Shown here piece after piece: positions 34,741 through 35,234 of a DNA stretch of 35,234 nucleotides. How positions within the stretch are numbered: position 1 is the stretch's first letter; every line of letters starts with the position of its first letter. The position numbers were made by a program, and so were the translations under genes. The stretch is taken from NCBI RefSeq assembly GCF_000827555.1, contig NZ_CDOI01000113.1:1-35234 (forward strand), read 5' to 3'. The stretch is from Capnocytophaga canis (GTDB lineage Bacteria; Bacteroidota; Bacteroidia; Flavobacteriales; Flavobacteriaceae). The notes below the pieces were generated by a model that had not been told where the DNA came from, made no database searches, and was given only the letters and a program-made list of their open reading frames with translations.

Positions 34741-34782
34741 GAAGGAAAAAACAGAATACGAAAATTAAACAAATAACTCCAA

Positions 34783-35234
34783 CTATTTTATTCGCTTCAT
34801 ATCAGTCATATAACCCCTTAAATGTGCTCCAATTACTTCGATGGGGTGTGAGGCTATGGATTTGTTTACCTGAATTAAATCAATATTGTCGATTTGGTTT
34901 GAGACAGTGAAATGACGCCCGATTACATTGTTTTCTAATCCGTCGATATAGGTAGCAATGAGCGGTCGGCATTCGTGGTCAAACAGATAGCAGCCGTATT
35001 CGGCAGTGTCGGAAATGGTTTTATTCATTTCGTATAATTTTTTACGAGCTATAGTGTTGGCAATCAGAGGCAATTCGTGTAGTGATTCATAATATGCTGA
35101 TTCGGCTTTTATGCCTGATTCGGTCATTACTTCAAAAGCCAACTCCACCCCCGATTTTACCATCGCTACCAATAATGTTCCGTAGTCAAAATAGGTTTGC
35201 TCTTCAATAGCTTCGGTAGTGGTAGGGGGTTTCT
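34783..35234 (-). CDS. ilvC: Ketol-acid reductoisomerase, class II, C-terminal part (cut by window end)
   Basis: IlvC converts acetolactate or acetohydroxybutyrate to the dihydroxy acids of the valine/isoleucine pathway with NADPH and Mg2+. Only the last 150 residues or so are in the window; the frame is open to the window edge, so the ATG at 35172 is internal. The sequence follows the long (class II, E. coli-like) enzyme closely: [20 protein letters not shown] with metal-binding Glu, [40 protein letters not shown], and [20 protein letters not shown] ending TDMKRIK. The class I form lacks this second knotted domain. ilvA is downstream on the same strand. Confidence 0.95.
   Translation of the reverse strand, partial: KPPTTTEAIEEQTYFDYGTLLVAMVKSGVELAFEVMTESGIKAESAYYESLHELPLIANTIARKKLYEMNKTISDTAEYGCYLFDHECRPLIATYIDGLENNVIGRHFTVSNQIDNIDLIQVNKSIASHPIEVIGAHLRGYMTDMKRIK

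Noticed and set aside
1-35234. CRISPR arrays, rRNA or tRNA genes
   Set aside because: I saw no regularly spaced repeats, no tRNA T-arm with matching acceptor ends and no rRNA-like sequence.

Overview
The window reads as chromosomal DNA of a low-GC flavobacterium. An oral or commensal Capnocytophaga-like member of the Flavobacteriaceae is my best guess, from memory of gene content and not from a database match. The main evidence is a recurring Bacteroidota promoter: TTG, then 19-21 bp, then TAnnTTTG. It lies in front of many genes here and corrects several start codons. Other supports are Bacteroidota-typical genes (DUF1599 protein, BT_3928 family, GH92 mannosidase, MnmD, six-domain S1) and SPII lipoproteins.

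Layout. 1-518 holds the end of murQ (+). 535-4460 is a tight minus-strand cluster read thiolase, PLP desulfhydrase/deaminase, GH73-LysM lipoprotein, prmC. 4629-7456 carries ribF and a long-chain acyl-CoA ligase (-). 7990-9687 carries a secreted protein of unknown function and a Tat-exported metallophosphatase (+). These face a YciO-type protein and an M20 dipeptidase (-). 11942-13202 is a 1.26-kb gene-poor stretch rich in inverted repeats. 13203-26606 is a long plus-strand run: queA, rpsA, a DUF1599/BT_3928/mnmD/aroC group, an LtaS-like membrane phosphotransferase, an FHS sugar transporter, a Ca2+ P-type ATPase and a small acidic protein. 26941-29190 is a GH92 alpha-mannosidase (-). 29354-32115 carries a cysteine-free endonuclease III, an M14 carboxypeptidase fused to a membrane domain, and an Lrp/AsnC regulator (+). 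32244-35234 is branched-chain amino-acid synthesis (ilvA and the end of ilvC, -).

How the genes work together. MurQ, the GH73 lipoprotein, GH92 and the FHS transporter fit glycan and peptidoglycan turnover. Thiolase and acyl-CoA ligase fit fatty-acid use. QueA, MnmD, S1 and PrmC act on tRNA or translation. Lrp faces ilvA across a strong bidirectional terminator.

The most unusual part is 33504-34782, between ilvC and ilvA, two genes usually adjacent in flavobacteria as I recall. It holds a damaged toxin-like reading frame, a translationally coupled small gene that looks like its immunity partner, and two diverged 66-67 bp direct repeats about 960 bp apart flanking the pair. I read it as a decayed polymorphic-toxin/immunity cassette dropped into the ilv cluster. 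A 23-bp sequence in this interval recurs (19/23) in the gene-poor region near 12.25 kb, where I also see a possible structured RNA on the minus strand.
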